Positions 45,279-54,464 of a stretch of 64,000 nucleotides of DNA are shown here, piece after piece; position 1 is the first letter of the stretch, and each line of letters begins with the position of its first letter. Source of the stretch: Bacteroidota bacterium (lineage in GTDB: Bacteria; Bacteroidota; Bacteroidia; Chitinophagales; Chitinophagaceae). The notes beneath the pieces were generated by a model. The model ran no database searches, was not told the DNA's origin, and was given only the letters and a program-made list of their open reading frames with translations. Where the stretch lies: positions 1 through 64,000 of the forward strand of contig VGGU01000007.1 of the NCBI GenBank assembly GCA_016868475.1. Reading direction: 5' to 3'. Both the position numbers and the translations under genes were made by a program.

Positions 45279-46519
45279 AGCGCTGGCATCAAATACCATT
45301 CTTATCTCAGTTTGCAATAAATCCTGAGTTCACTACTTATATAGTGGCCCGAGTTTTATTTATTGCCGGATTACGTATGACTCCCGTGCTTTTAGGATGG
45401 CGCCTTTACCAGATAACTGGAAGCAAGCTAGCCTTGGGGATACTTGGATTATCCGAAGTAATCCCCGCCATTGCACTAGCCTTGCCTGCAGGGGTAAGGG
45501 TAGACAGAAGCGATAAACGAAAACTGCTTATCACTTGCATGGGGTTGTATTTAGTTTTGATGGCCGGGCTTATGCTGGCAACCTCTGATTGGTACACCAA
45601 TCAATACTCCAACCAGGTAGCCGCGTGGACTATTTATTTTTTAATAGCAGGCACAGGGGCCGTGCGTGCTTACTCAGGCGCTGCTTTTAATGCTTTTTTA
45701 GCGCAATTAGTACCCACTGAATCCTTAGTAAAAGCCGCCTCGATCAATAGCATCGGCTGGTTGATTGCTGCGGTAATTGGGCCTGCATTTGCCGGATTGC
45801 TGATGGGTTACACCAATATCACCGTTGCCTTTATTCCCGTGTTGTTGCTTCCTGCTGTGGCTATACTGCTGTTTAAGCGTATTACTCCTAAGCCCATAAG
45901 CTGGCAAGGCAATACTAAAACATGGGAAGGAGTCAAAGAGGGACTGCACTTTGTGTGGAACCAAAAAGCATTATTGAGCGCAATGACTTTAGATATGTTT
46001 GCCGTGCTTTTTGGAGGAGCCGTGGCCCTTCTTCCTGCGTTTGCCAATGATATATTGAAAGTTGGTCCGCAGGGATTAGGGTGGCTGGTAGCGGCTACCT
46101 ATATCGGAAATTTTATTGCTTTAGTGTGGTTCACCAAGAGGCCCTTAAAAAAGAAACAAGGCAAAGCCCTATTGTTTGTTGTAGCAGGTTTTGGTCTTTG
46201 CATCTTAGTTTTTGCAATGTCTAAAAGTTACTGGCTCAGCTTCTTTGCCTTGCTGGCATCCGGGCTTTTTGATGGAGTGAGCATGATTATCCGTTCAACA
46301 ATTGTACAGCTTTTTGTTCCTGATGAAATGCGAGGCCGGGTATCGGCAGTAAACTCCATGTTCATCAACTCCTCAAATGAATTAGGACAGTTTGAAAGTG
46401 GTGTTACAGCTGCAGCAATGGGCTTGGTTCCTTCTGTTATTTTTGGAGGATGTATGACATTATTGGTGGCAATCGTCACCTGGATTAAAAATCCTACTAT
46501 TCGAAAATTTGAGTATTAA
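45275..46519 (+). CDS. Major facilitator superfamily transporter
   Basis: This 414-residue protein has about twelve hydrophobic segments and resembles the MFS_3/enterobactin-exporter-like group (GWRLYQITGSKLALGILGLSEVIPAIALALPAG). Its start overlaps the kinase stop by ATGA, indicating coupling. The substrate is unknown. Confidence 0.88.
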   Translation: MKRWHQIPFLSQFAINPEFTTYIVARVLFIAGLRMTPVLLGWRLYQITGSKLALGILGLSEVIPAIALALPAGVRVDRSDKRKLLITCMGLYLVLMAGLMLATSDWYTNQYSNQVAAWTIYFLIAGTGAVRAYSGAAFNAFLAQLVPTESLVKAASINSIGWLIAAVIGPAFAGLLMGYTNITVAFIPVLLLPAVAILLFKRITPKPISWQGNTKTWEGVKEGLHFVWNQKALLSAMTLDMFAVLFGGAVALLPAFANDILKVGPQGLGWLVAATYIGNFIALVWFTKRPLKKKQGKALLFVVAGFGLCILVFAMSKSYWLSFFALLASGLFDGVSMIIRSTIVQLFVPDEMRGRVSAVNSMFINSSNELGQFESGVTAAAMGLVPSVIFGGCMTLLVAIVTWIKNPTIRKFEY

Positions 46520-47007
46520 GGTTTAGGGATATTTTCCATCAATCGTTCTATTACCAGATAGGTAATTGGGCAGAAGGTAGTATTCTTCAGGGTCAGGGAT
46601 GCCCTTTTCACCAATATATCCTCATCTGTGTAGGGAAATCGCTTACAATCGGAAGGCCGGTCCTCGTAAATACTGCAATAGTTGTCGGTGCCCAGAAAGG
46701 GACAGGGCGTTTGTTGCAACACAAAGTCTCCTTCCTGGTCTTCCTGTAGATAATTTTCTATGAACCGCCCCTCTTTCATGCCCAACAATTTGCTGATTCT
46801 TTTAATGTCCGGTGTTTTAAATCTTGGAGAATACCCTTTACAGCAGTTGGCACAGCTGAGGCAGTTCACTTGATCAAATGCTTCCTCATGATATGCCTCT
46901 TGCCGCTTCAACACTTGGTTTTTTTGCACACGTTGAAGAAATTGTTTGTAGAGTTTTTGACGCTCCTTGGCTTTCTTTTCCCAGTTTACTAACAAGGCCT
47001 TGTTCAT
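46516..47007 (-). CDS. YkgJ-type cysteine-cluster protein
   Basis: I prefer the ATG at 47007 (MNKALLVNWEKKAKE); the ORF-track start at 47082 overlaps the divergent gcvP start. The 163-residue protein has CLSCANCCKGYSPRF, later CPFLGTDNYCSIYEDRPSDCKRFP, the zinc- or iron-binding pattern of the CxxCxxCC (YkgJ) family. Its function is not established. Its stop overlaps the convergent MFS gene by 4 bp. Confidence 0.8.
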   Translation of the reverse strand: MNKALLVNWEKKAKERQKLYKQFLQRVQKNQVLKRQEAYHEEAFDQVNCLSCANCCKGYSPRFKTPDIKRISKLLGMKEGRFIENYLQEDQEGDFVLQQTPCPFLGTDNYCSIYEDRPSDCKRFPYTDEDILVKRASLTLKNTTFCPITYLVIERLMENIPKP

Positions 47008-47031
47008 TCGGCAAAGAAAGGAACTTACCCG

Positions 47032-47039
47032 TAATTTTG
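47032..47039 (+). promoter_or_regulatory. Promoter -7 box TAATTTTG upstream of gcvP
   Basis: A perfect TAnnTTTG box lies 22 bp before the gcvP ATG, in the 54-bp region left when the YkgJ gene starts at 47007. Confidence 0.45.
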
Positions 47040-47061
47040 CCCACAAATTGAACGCACTAAT

Positions 47062-49914
47062 ATGGATATTCTTCATAATCAATCAACAGAATTCAGTAGT
47101 CGACATATTGGCACAATCAACCAAACACAAGAGATGCTATCCGTGATCGGTGAAAAAGACATCCCCTCGTTGATCGACAAAAGTGTGCCTGGCACCATTC
47201 GAATGGAACGTCAACTGAACGTTCCATCGGCCATGACAGAATACGCCTATTTACAACATATACGAACTATTGCTCAACAAAATCAAGTTTGGAAAACTTA
47301 TATCGGACAGGGCTATTACAATACCATCACACCTGCTGTGATACTTCGAAATATTTTTGAAAATCCAGGTTGGTACACACAGTATACTCCTTACCAAGCA
47401 GAAATTTCACAAGGACGTTTGGAAAGTTTACTCAACTTCCAGACTATGGTCGCTGACTTAACAGGACTACCTATAGCCAACGCTTCTTTATTGGATGAAG
47501 CAACTGCTGCAGCCGAAGCCATGACCATGTTTTTCAATTCACTGAATAAACAAGAGCATATTGAACGGCCTCGTTTTTTTGTGGATCAGGAAGTGTTTCC
47601 CCAAACAAAAGACTTGTTGCGTACCCGGGCCTTACCTATACAGATTGAACTAGTTGAGGGCGATCACAAAACGGCAATTCTTGACCACACCTTTTTTGGC
47701 GCTCTGTTGCAATACCCTAACAACAAAGGAGCTGTAGTAGATTATCAAGCGTTCATCCAAAAAGCACATGCCCAAGGAGCTTTTGTGGTAATGGCTACTG
47801 ATTTACTTGCACTTACTTTGTTGACTTCTCCAGGAGAATTAGGTGCTGACGCAGCTATTGGCTCAGCTCAACGATTGGGGGTTCCCCTAGGATATGGTGG
47901 ACCACATGCCGCTTTCTTTGCTACTCGAGACGAGTTTAAAAGAAATATTCCCGGACGAATCATTGGCGTGAGTATTGATGCAAAGGGAAAGCGAGCACTT
48001 CGTATGGCGCTTCAAACCAGAGAGCAACATATCAAACGTGAAAAAGCCACCTCCAATATTTGCACTGCACAAGCATTGCTGGCAAATATGGCTGCGCTAT
48101 ATGCGGTGTATCATGGACCAGATGGGTTGAAGAATATTGCCACCCGTATCACTACGCTAACAAGACTTGTGGCAGAGGCACTAAAAGAAAGAGGCTACAA
48201 TCTAATTACTGCTTATTACTTCGATACTATCACTGTTCAAACAGACCGCATAGCGGCAATTCGTGCTAAAGCCGAAGCGCAACATATCAATCTTCGTTAC
48301 CCAGGTCCTGATCTAATTACATTATCCCTAGACGAAACCACAAGTTTGGAAGACTTGTATGATTTGATCAATTGTTTTGAAGACGATATACAGCCCGTCA
48401 GTTTCTCATTGGACAAATCCCAAACGGTTAGTAACTGGCCTGATACATTAAATCGAACCAGCACTTATTTAACACAAGCCGTGTTTAATATGCATAGAAG
48501 TGAAAGCCAGCTGATGCGATATATAAAACAACTGGAGAATAAAGATCTTTCGTTGAACACATCAATGATCTCATTGGGAAGTTGTACCATGAAGTTGAAT
48601 GCCGCCAGCGAAATGATTCCTTTAAGCTGGCCTGAATGGAACAGCCTGCATCCATTTATCCCTAAAGAGCAAGCCAAAGGATATCATCTGGTGATGGAAG
48701 AATTAAGTCAGCACCTATGTGATATAACGGCTTTTGATGCATGTTGCTTACAACCTAATAGTGGTGCACAAGGAGAGTACGCTGGCTTGTTGACATTACG
48801 CGCTTATCACACAGCGCAAGGTAATGCGCACCGTGATGTAATGCTGATTCCCATCTCTTCCCATGGCACCAACCCTGCCTCTGCAGTAATGGTGGGCATG
48901 AAAGTGGTGGTAGTAAAAGCATTGGCTAACGGTTATATTGATTTGGATGATTTGCGGCAAAAAGCAGAAACCCACAGTAATCAGTTAGCCGGAATCATGA
49001 TCACCTATCCAAGCACCTATGGGATTTTTGAAGAAACCGTAAAAGAAATCAACAGCATTATTCATCTTCATGGAGGACAGGTGTATATGGATGGTGCTAA
49101 TATGAATGCCCAAGTGGGCTTAACTGCGCCTGGATTAATTGGAGCTGATGTTTGTCATTTAAATCTTCATAAGACATTTGCCATCCCACACGGTGGTGGT
49201 GGCCCAGGCATGGGTCCGATTTGTGTAAAAGAGCATTTAAAACCTTATCTACCCGGTCATATCATAGAGGGAACTGCAAATGCTGTATCAGGAGCACCCT
49301 ATGGCTCAGCTTTGATCCTGTTAATTTCATATGCCTATATCAGAATGCTGGGTGCAGCTGGCCTTAAAGAAGCAACCGAATACGCAATATTAAACGCCAA
49401 TTATATGCGGGCTCGATTGGCCTCTCATTACGACATTCTTTTTACCAATCAAAACGGACAGTGTGCACACGAGTTCATTGTTGACTTGCGCCCTTTCAAA
49501 AAGTCAGCTGAAATTGAAGCGGAGGATGTGGCTAAGCGACTGATGGATTATGGATTCCATTCTCCTACTATGAGCTTTCCTGTGGCTGGCACGATAATGA
49601 TTGAACCTACAGAAAGCGAGGATAAGGCCGAACTGGATCGTTTCTGCGACGCCATGATTGCCATTCGTGAGGAAATCCGTGCCATAGAAGAGGGGAAAGC
49701 AGATTCCAAGGATAATCTACTAAAAAACGCACCTCACACACAAGCTATAGTAATGGCTGATCAATGGCCCCACACCTATACACGTATGGAAGCCGCTTTT
49801 CCACTTCCTTATGTTATGCATAATAAGTTTTGGCCATCCGTGTCTCGCGTAAATAATACGCATGGTGATCGCAACTTGATTTGCACCTGTGAGCCAATGG
49901 AAAATTACTTATAG
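47062..49914 (+). CDS. gcvP: Glycine dehydrogenase (decarboxylating), P protein
   Basis: GcvP decarboxylates glycine with PLP in the glycine cleavage system. The 950-residue protein is the full fused form with both halves; the PLP lysine is in HLNLHKTFAIPHGGGGPG. FSSRHIG is the usual start. No other gcv genes are nearby. Confidence 0.97.
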   Translation: MDILHNQSTEFSSRHIGTINQTQEMLSVIGEKDIPSLIDKSVPGTIRMERQLNVPSAMTEYAYLQHIRTIAQQNQVWKTYIGQGYYNTITPAVILRNIFENPGWYTQYTPYQAEISQGRLESLLNFQTMVADLTGLPIANASLLDEATAAAEAMTMFFNSLNKQEHIERPRFFVDQEVFPQTKDLLRTRALPIQIELVEGDHKTAILDHTFFGALLQYPNNKGAVVDYQAFIQKAHAQGAFVVMATDLLALTLLTSPGELGADAAIGSAQRLGVPLGYGGPHAAFFATRDEFKRNIPGRIIGVSIDAKGKRALRMALQTREQHIKREKATSNICTAQALLANMAALYAVYHGPDGLKNIATRITTLTRLVAEALKERGYNLITAYYFDTITVQTDRIAAIRAKAEAQHINLRYPGPDLITLSLDETTSLEDLYDLINCFEDDIQPVSFSLDKSQTVSNWPDTLNRTSTYLTQAVFNMHRSESQLMRYIKQLENKDLSLNTSMISLGSCTMKLNAASEMIPLSWPEWNSLHPFIPKEQAKGYHLVMEELSQHLCDITAFDACCLQPNSGAQGEYAGLLTLRAYHTAQGNAHRDVMLIPISSHGTNPASAVMVGMKVVVVKALANGYIDLDDLRQKAETHSNQLAGIMITYPSTYGIFEETVKEINSIIHLHGGQVYMDGANMNAQVGLTAPGLIGADVCHLNLHKTFAIPHGGGGPGMGPICVKEHLKPYLPGHIIEGTANAVSGAPYGSALILLISYAYIRMLGAAGLKEATEYAILNANYMRARLASHYDILFTNQNGQCAHEFIVDLRPFKKSAEIEAEDVAKRLMDYGFHSPTMSFPVAGTIMIEPTESEDKAELDRFCDAMIAIREEIRAIEEGKADSKDNLLKNAPHTQAIVMADQWPHTYTRMEAAFPLPYVMHNKFWPSVSRVNNTHGDRNLICTCEPMENYL

Positions 49915-49922
49915 GAAAAAAC

Positions 49923-50669
49923 TTAAGCGTTTTTAAATCTTCTATCAATAATCTCCCAATTGAATAAAGACCAGCATGCAGCAATGTAATCTGGTCTTTT
50001 ATTTTGATATTTTAGATAATAAGCGTGTTCCCACACATCCAATCCAAGCAGTGGAGTGCCCTTCAATTCACTAAGATCCATGAGTGGATTGTCTTGATTA
50101 GGGGTGGAACCAACTTTTAATTTTCCATCTGCCGTTTTTATTAACCAAGCCCAGCCACTTCCAAATCGGCTCTTTGCGGCTTCATTGAACTGCGTCTTGA
50201 AATTCTCAAATGAACCAAAATCGCTGTCCATTGCTTCCCTTAAATCACCCGATGGCATTCTCGCATGGCCATTATCGACAGGCACAAGCGTACGCCAAAA
50301 AAATTCATGATTATAATGCCCGCCGGCATTATTACGCATCTTCGTAGAGTATGCTGAAATCTTAGCCAAAAGCGCTGTTAATTTAGTATTTGTTAGGTCT
50401 ACCTTTTCTGCAGTGCATGCATCCAATAGATTCTTTGCGTAAGCCGCAGCATGTTTTGTGAAATGAATTTCCATGGTAAGAGAATCAATAACCGGTTCTA
50501 GTGCTGCATATGAAAAAGGAAGGGGTTGTTGAGTAAAGTCAATATCCTCAGCACCCAATAGTGGAGATTGTGGAATAGCCGACCCTAGGGGTTGAGCAAT
50601 TGAAGGTGAGAGGGCACCAAAGACACTAACTAAGCCTGCTGTTTTAATAAAGGTTCTTCTGGATTTCAT
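49923..50669 (-). CDS. Fe/Mn superoxide dismutase with a Tat signal
   Basis: The N-terminus has a perfect Tat motif, SRRTFIK, and a hydrophobic stretch, so the enzyme should be exported folded. The dismutase domain has the four metal ligands in MEIHFTKH, GGHYNHEFFW, LGLDVWEHAYY (Asp and His). Fe and Mn types are not separated here. Export of an iron/manganese SOD is less common than cytosolic location; it may defend the periplasm. The TlpA gene lies 21 bp upstream on the same strand. Confidence 0.9.
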   Translation of the reverse strand: MKSRRTFIKTAGLVSVFGALSPSIAQPLGSAIPQSPLLGAEDIDFTQQPLPFSYAALEPVIDSLTMEIHFTKHAAAYAKNLLDACTAEKVDLTNTKLTALLAKISAYSTKMRNNAGGHYNHEFFWRTLVPVDNGHARMPSGDLREAMDSDFGSFENFKTQFNEAAKSRFGSGWAWLIKTADGKLKVGSTPNQDNPLMDLSELKGTPLLGLDVWEHAYYLKYQNKRPDYIAACWSLFNWEIIDRRFKNA

Positions 50670-50690
50670 ATACTAATTATTTGAAATGAT

Positions 50691-51221
50691 CTACTGCTTC
50701 AACAATTTATTAATTCCCGACTCCAACGCTGCCCCCATTAAATTTCTGGCTACCACATTTCCCTCTTGATCAATTAAAAATGTTGTTGGAATAGAATATA
50801 CATCCCAAGCCGCCGCTACAGGTGAATCCCAAGCTTTTTTATCAATCAGTTGAGTCCAGGATACCTTGTCTTTTTTTACCGCACGAAGCCATTCACTTTG
50901 GCTTTCATCCAATGAAACGCTTAAAAAAACAACATTTTGATTACGATAGCTGCGATAAATTTTTACCAGGTGCTCATTAGCAGCCCTGCAAGGGCCACAC
51001 CAAGAAGCCCAAAAATCCAGGAGCACTACACTACCCCGAAACTGACTCAACGAAATACTATCCCCTTTTGCATTAGGAAGCTTAAAATCTATTGCTGGCT
51101 CTTGTCTAAGCGCTTGAGCAATTCCGTCAGAAGTGGAAAGTAGAAATATTAAAAAAAATACTGCTGCCCACCTTTGAAGGTAGACAGCAGTATTGCAAAA
51201 GTTGATCTTTACATTGCGCAT
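50691..51221 (-). CDS. TlpA/ResA-like periplasmic thioredoxin
   Basis: This 176-residue protein has a hydrophobic N-terminal export or anchor segment (WAAVFFLIFLLSTSDGIA) and the redox motif WASWCGPCRAAN. TlpA/ResA proteins reduce Cys residues of apocytochromes or copper-binding sites. It lies next to the HMA/Cys-rich gene (22 bp), which suggests a thiol or metal function for this group. Confidence 0.87.
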   Translation of the reverse strand: MRNVKINFCNTAVYLQRWAAVFFLIFLLSTSDGIAQALRQEPAIDFKLPNAKGDSISLSQFRGSVVLLDFWASWCGPCRAANEHLVKIYRSYRNQNVVFLSVSLDESQSEWLRAVKKDKVSWTQLIDKKAWDSPVAAAWDVYSIPTTFLIDQEGNVVARNLMGAALESGINKLLKQ

Positions 51222-51243
51222 GGATCAGTGTGCAAGGAGCACA

Positions 51244-51816
51244 TCAAGATTTATCCGCTGCACTTTTCTTTTCGCGCTTGTCTTTTTTGCAGCAAGCCCC
51301 TTTGTCTTTCTTCTCACATTTGTCTTTCTTCTCACATTTGTCTTTCTTCTCACACTTGTCTTTTTTGCATCCCTCTTTGCCGGCGTCTTTGCAGCAAGCT
51401 TCTTTGTCTGACTTTTCACATTTGCCTGACTTGCAACAGCCCTTGCTTGCATCTTTGCAATGTGCCTCACCTGCAGCAGCAGCTTCTGAGCGTTCGTACT
51501 TGCAGCAGTTTGGCAATTTAGCATAGGCCTCATCTGTAGCCTTTGCGCCAGCATTATTGTGCCCAACTAAAGCTATTTGCTCTTGAATTTTAGAAAGTGA
51601 ACTAGTAGCTGGGTCATAGGTTACCGAAAGATTTTTGCTATTAACATTCCAGAAAGCTTCAGTAGCACCTGCATCTTTTGCAGCCTGCTCAATACGACTT
51701 TTACACATGCCACAGTTTCCGGAAACCTGAAAGGATTCATTTTTATTTTGTGCTTGCACACCAGCAAAGCTGCTCAGCAAAAAAGCAGCAGCAACGAATA
51801 ATTGTTTTGTTTTCAT
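51244..51816 (-). CDS. Exported HMA-domain protein with Cys/Lys-rich repeat tail
   Basis: A signal peptide (MKTKQLFVAAAFLLSSFAGVQA) is followed by an HMA-like metal-binding domain with SGNCGMCKSRIEQAA (about 32-95). Then comes LPNCCKY and a Cys/Lys/Asp-rich tail (about 110-190), including three exact copies of the hexapeptide CEKKDK. The whole looks like a metal-binding, metallothionein-like tail on an exported HMA domain. Copper, mercury or another soft metal is plausible. Neighbours are TlpA and an HYC_CC_PP protein. The repeated part may vary in number between strains. Confidence 0.78.
   Translation of the reverse strand: MKTKQLFVAAAFLLSSFAGVQAQNKNESFQVSGNCGMCKSRIEQAAKDAGATEAFWNVNSKNLSVTYDPATSSLSKIQEQIALVGHNNAGAKATDEAYAKLPNCCKYERSEAAAAGEAHCKDASKGCCKSGKCEKSDKEACCKDAGKEGCKKDKCEKKDKCEKKDKCEKKDKGACCKKDKREKKSAADKS
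51301..51354. repeat. Three tandem 18-bp repeats inside the HMA/Cys-rich gene
   Basis: The 18-bp unit TTTGTCTTTCTTCTCACA occurs three times without mismatch, encoding CEKKDK on the minus strand. A partial, diverged copy follows. Being in frame, changes in copy number would lengthen or shorten the tail without frameshift. Confidence 0.9.
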
Positions 51817-51892
51817 AATATGAAAAATTGAATTTTAAAAAATAATATACAACGATAGAAAGTCAACCCAATGGTTGAGCAAAATACAAGAA

Positions 51893-52282
51893 TCAAATCC
51901 GGAATACCTTGTTTTGCAAAAATATTGGAATGTGTTTTCCAGGAGGAGAATGAGAAAAGTCAGCAACATGTTGGCTTGAACATGAGCAAAGTTTGCCTGT
52001 CAGTATACTGGTTGGAGGCAAAGAAAAAACAGGAGACTGCAAAGTAAAATTCAATGTTACAGGTGGCCGTTGATCTTGAATCAACATAACAAAAGCCGCC
52101 TCCTCATAGCAGCAATCACCGCAATCTTCGGCAGGCATCTCGTTCGAATTGCAGGAAGACATTTTGTGTTCAAAAAAATGTATTTCCTCTACTTTTCCTT
52201 TGCAATAATGCACATCTAATACCCAACCCATAGAACTAAATCCATAAGCGAATATTGCCGTAACAAATAATAAACGAAACAT
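51893..52282 (-). CDS. HYC_CC_PP family protein
   Basis: This 129-residue protein has a signal-like N-terminus, HYCKGK near residue 26, CGDCCYEE near 55, and a later PP motif, the pattern that names the HYC_CC_PP family. Its function is unknown; His and Cys residues suggest metal binding, in line with the HMA neighbour 76 bp away on the same strand. The 76-bp gap holds nothing that I recognise. Confidence 0.75.
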   Translation of the reverse strand: MFRLLFVTAIFAYGFSSMGWVLDVHYCKGKVEEIHFFEHKMSSCNSNEMPAEDCGDCCYEEAAFVMLIQDQRPPVTLNFTLQSPVFSLPPTSILTGKLCSCSSQHVADFSHSPPGKHIPIFLQNKVFRI

Positions 52283-52314
52283 GCAGCTCGAAGGTAATAA
52301 AAAAGAGCCGTCAA

Positions 52315-54405
52315 CTAGTTAACAAATTGCCAATTAATACCTACCCTGATATGAAGCCCGTTTAATGCATAACCTGTAGCTACTAAATTATTACGGGTAA
52401 AGCCAAATCCTTGTAAATCACGTGCTGTGTTGAGGTTTTCTGCACGTACAAATGCGGTTAAGGATCGGATTTTAAAATTGATATAATAGGCAATGTCTGG
52501 TAAAGAATTTTGTACCGTAAGGCTATCCTGATAAAAAAATTGCCCTAATAATGGGGAATAAGCATCCGCTTTATAGGGAGGGCGATATCTTAGTTCAACG
52601 CCCGTGGCCAATTTTAAATTTTTAAATCCGAGATTACCCTCATATGCCAATCGGTTTCGTAAATAAAAAGGAATGGTATTTACCTGAGCCGAGCCAACTC
52701 GTAGTTGCCAATATGCTTCGGCATGCCAACGCCAGTGTTTGGCTATGCAGAATGTTTTCAACATAGAAAGCTGCAATAAAGTAAACAAACTGGATTCTTG
52801 TTGTGGTTGGTAGAAGCCGGTGAAATAAGTGTAATTGCTCAGTAATGAATAGTTGCCAATAAGTCTGGTTCCGATGGCCGGAAGATCCAAGACCACTCCT
52901 ATCTGTGTACGATTTTCCTTGTTGAACTCCAATATGCGTTTAGAAAGGTAAAAACTACTTCGTTTGTCGAAAGCAAAAGAAGGACGTCTGTTGGTATTAG
53001 AGGCATTTAATTCAATTGTATTCCTCTTGCTACCGAAAAATCGTTGCATGCGAGCTGTGGCTTGGTAGTCTCCCGCATTAAATCCGGCAAAATACAATAC
53101 TCCATCTAAGGCCAAGTCCCATTTTTTATTTCGGGTAATATTTCGATAGGAAACAATACCGGATGAATTAAAAAATGAGTTGGGACGCAATGAAGTAGTG
53201 CCCCAAATTAATTGCAGCGAAGCTCCTATTTTAAAGTATTGCTTTAAATTTTTTTCGTCAGGAAACTGATAAATAGAAAAATCGTTGGTCAACAGCTGCC
53301 ACTGATCACGTAAGTCAATGGTGTCTCCCACTCGAAGGGGGATTTGATAAAAACGATTGTAATAGGATACCCTGGGAAGCTTATCGATAAAGGCATACTG
53401 CTCTTTGTCAAAACGGAGCTGGTGCTCTATCCGTACACGAGGAAAGAATAAAGGAACTACAGTTGAATCAGTAACCAACGAATCCTTTCTTCCTATATCA
53501 TATTGGTTTCGCCAGAGCAAAACTCGGTTCTGGTATTGGTTGCCGGTTTTAATTCGGGTATTGAAGAAATTGGAAGAAAAATTGTCTGCTCCTCCCAACC
53601 AAACAGGAATATTGAACCGATCCACAAATATGGGATCGTTTAAGATATCCGTAGTGTCAATAATACCCCCGTTTTCTTCCGATTGCAATTTATTAGTCAA
53701 CCATAGGGCCCAGGATTGATAGCGAAGATTTTTAGATTGATATCGTGTTGAAAAAACAAAGTTGGAATGATTAGAACGTTGATGTTGAAAAATACCAGGA
53801 GAATTGATCATTCGGTAGCGAAAGAAAAAGTTCCATCTCGCATTGATGTTTTGTGTATGCTGCAAGCCAATAATTTGCTCCACTCGTGATCCCAATGAAT
53901 ATTCTAACTCAGTATAAGGGCGGGTAGTTTGAAAAAATGGAATTTCACTTGGTTGTAGGCGATAGGTATCATATCCGTGAAAGCCTGCATCAAATCCTGG
54001 TTGCAGATGAGTTGAAAAAAGTAATGGACGTGTGGCTCCACCTAAGTTTCCCAGGTGCAGCGTGGTTGACTTTAGTGGAAAGCGTTTTGTAAAATCCTCA
54101 ATTGTAGAGTCTAATAAATAAGTAAGAGGCTGATTTAACAATCTGTAGGAGATGGTAATGGAATCTTCTAATTTATCTCTGCGCTTCATGCTGTCCTTCG
54201 TTGCCCCCATTGAAGTTAAATTTCCCAGCTTACCCAAACCATTGGGAGCACCTTGCATCAAGTTTCGAGCTCTGCTTGGATTGCGCATTACAGGAATTTC
54301 CTGACTGGCCGCTATTTTAAAAGAAGCCAGCGATAGTAGTAGAATGGTATAATTTCTGATTGTAATCAAGGTAGCTACAAAAATAGCCGGTCCTTTCGAA
54401 AGCAA
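52315..54405 (-). CDS. Putative outer-membrane porin (Porin_10-type)
   Basis: This 696-residue protein has an N-terminal export signal (YTILLLSLASFKIAAS) and many amphipathic beta strands. The conserved LQPGFDAGFHGYDTYRL and YTELEYSLGS match the Bacteroidota Porin_10 family in my memory. It probably forms a large outer-membrane barrel. The substrate is unknown. It is divergent from sucC. Confidence 0.82.
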   Translation of the reverse strand: MLSKGPAIFVATLITIRNYTILLLSLASFKIAASQEIPVMRNPSRARNLMQGAPNGLGKLGNLTSMGATKDSMKRRDKLEDSITISYRLLNQPLTYLLDSTIEDFTKRFPLKSTTLHLGNLGGATRPLLFSTHLQPGFDAGFHGYDTYRLQPSEIPFFQTTRPYTELEYSLGSRVEQIIGLQHTQNINARWNFFFRYRMINSPGIFQHQRSNHSNFVFSTRYQSKNLRYQSWALWLTNKLQSEENGGIIDTTDILNDPIFVDRFNIPVWLGGADNFSSNFFNTRIKTGNQYQNRVLLWRNQYDIGRKDSLVTDSTVVPLFFPRVRIEHQLRFDKEQYAFIDKLPRVSYYNRFYQIPLRVGDTIDLRDQWQLLTNDFSIYQFPDEKNLKQYFKIGASLQLIWGTTSLRPNSFFNSSGIVSYRNITRNKKWDLALDGVLYFAGFNAGDYQATARMQRFFGSKRNTIELNASNTNRRPSFAFDKRSSFYLSKRILEFNKENRTQIGVVLDLPAIGTRLIGNYSLLSNYTYFTGFYQPQQESSLFTLLQLSMLKTFCIAKHWRWHAEAYWQLRVGSAQVNTIPFYLRNRLAYEGNLGFKNLKLATGVELRYRPPYKADAYSPLLGQFFYQDSLTVQNSLPDIAYYINFKIRSLTAFVRAENLNTARDLQGFGFTRNNLVATGYALNGLHIRVGINWQFVN

Positions 54406-54441
54406 TCGTTAAAAGAAGGCATTATCCTCTCACTTTTGCCC

Positions 54442-54449
54442 TATCTTTG
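54442..54449 (+). promoter_or_regulatory. Promoter -7 box TATCTTTG upstream of sucC
   Basis: A perfect TAnnTTTG box lies 15 bp before the sucC ATG at 54465. It also falls inside the ORF-track N-terminal extension, which supports the later start. Confidence 0.5.
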
Positions 54450-54464
54450 CGAAAATTTTTTCCT

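Noticed and set aside
51301-51354. CRISPR-like or minisatellite array
   Set aside because: The three 18-bp units are contiguous without spacers and encode an in-frame protein repeat.
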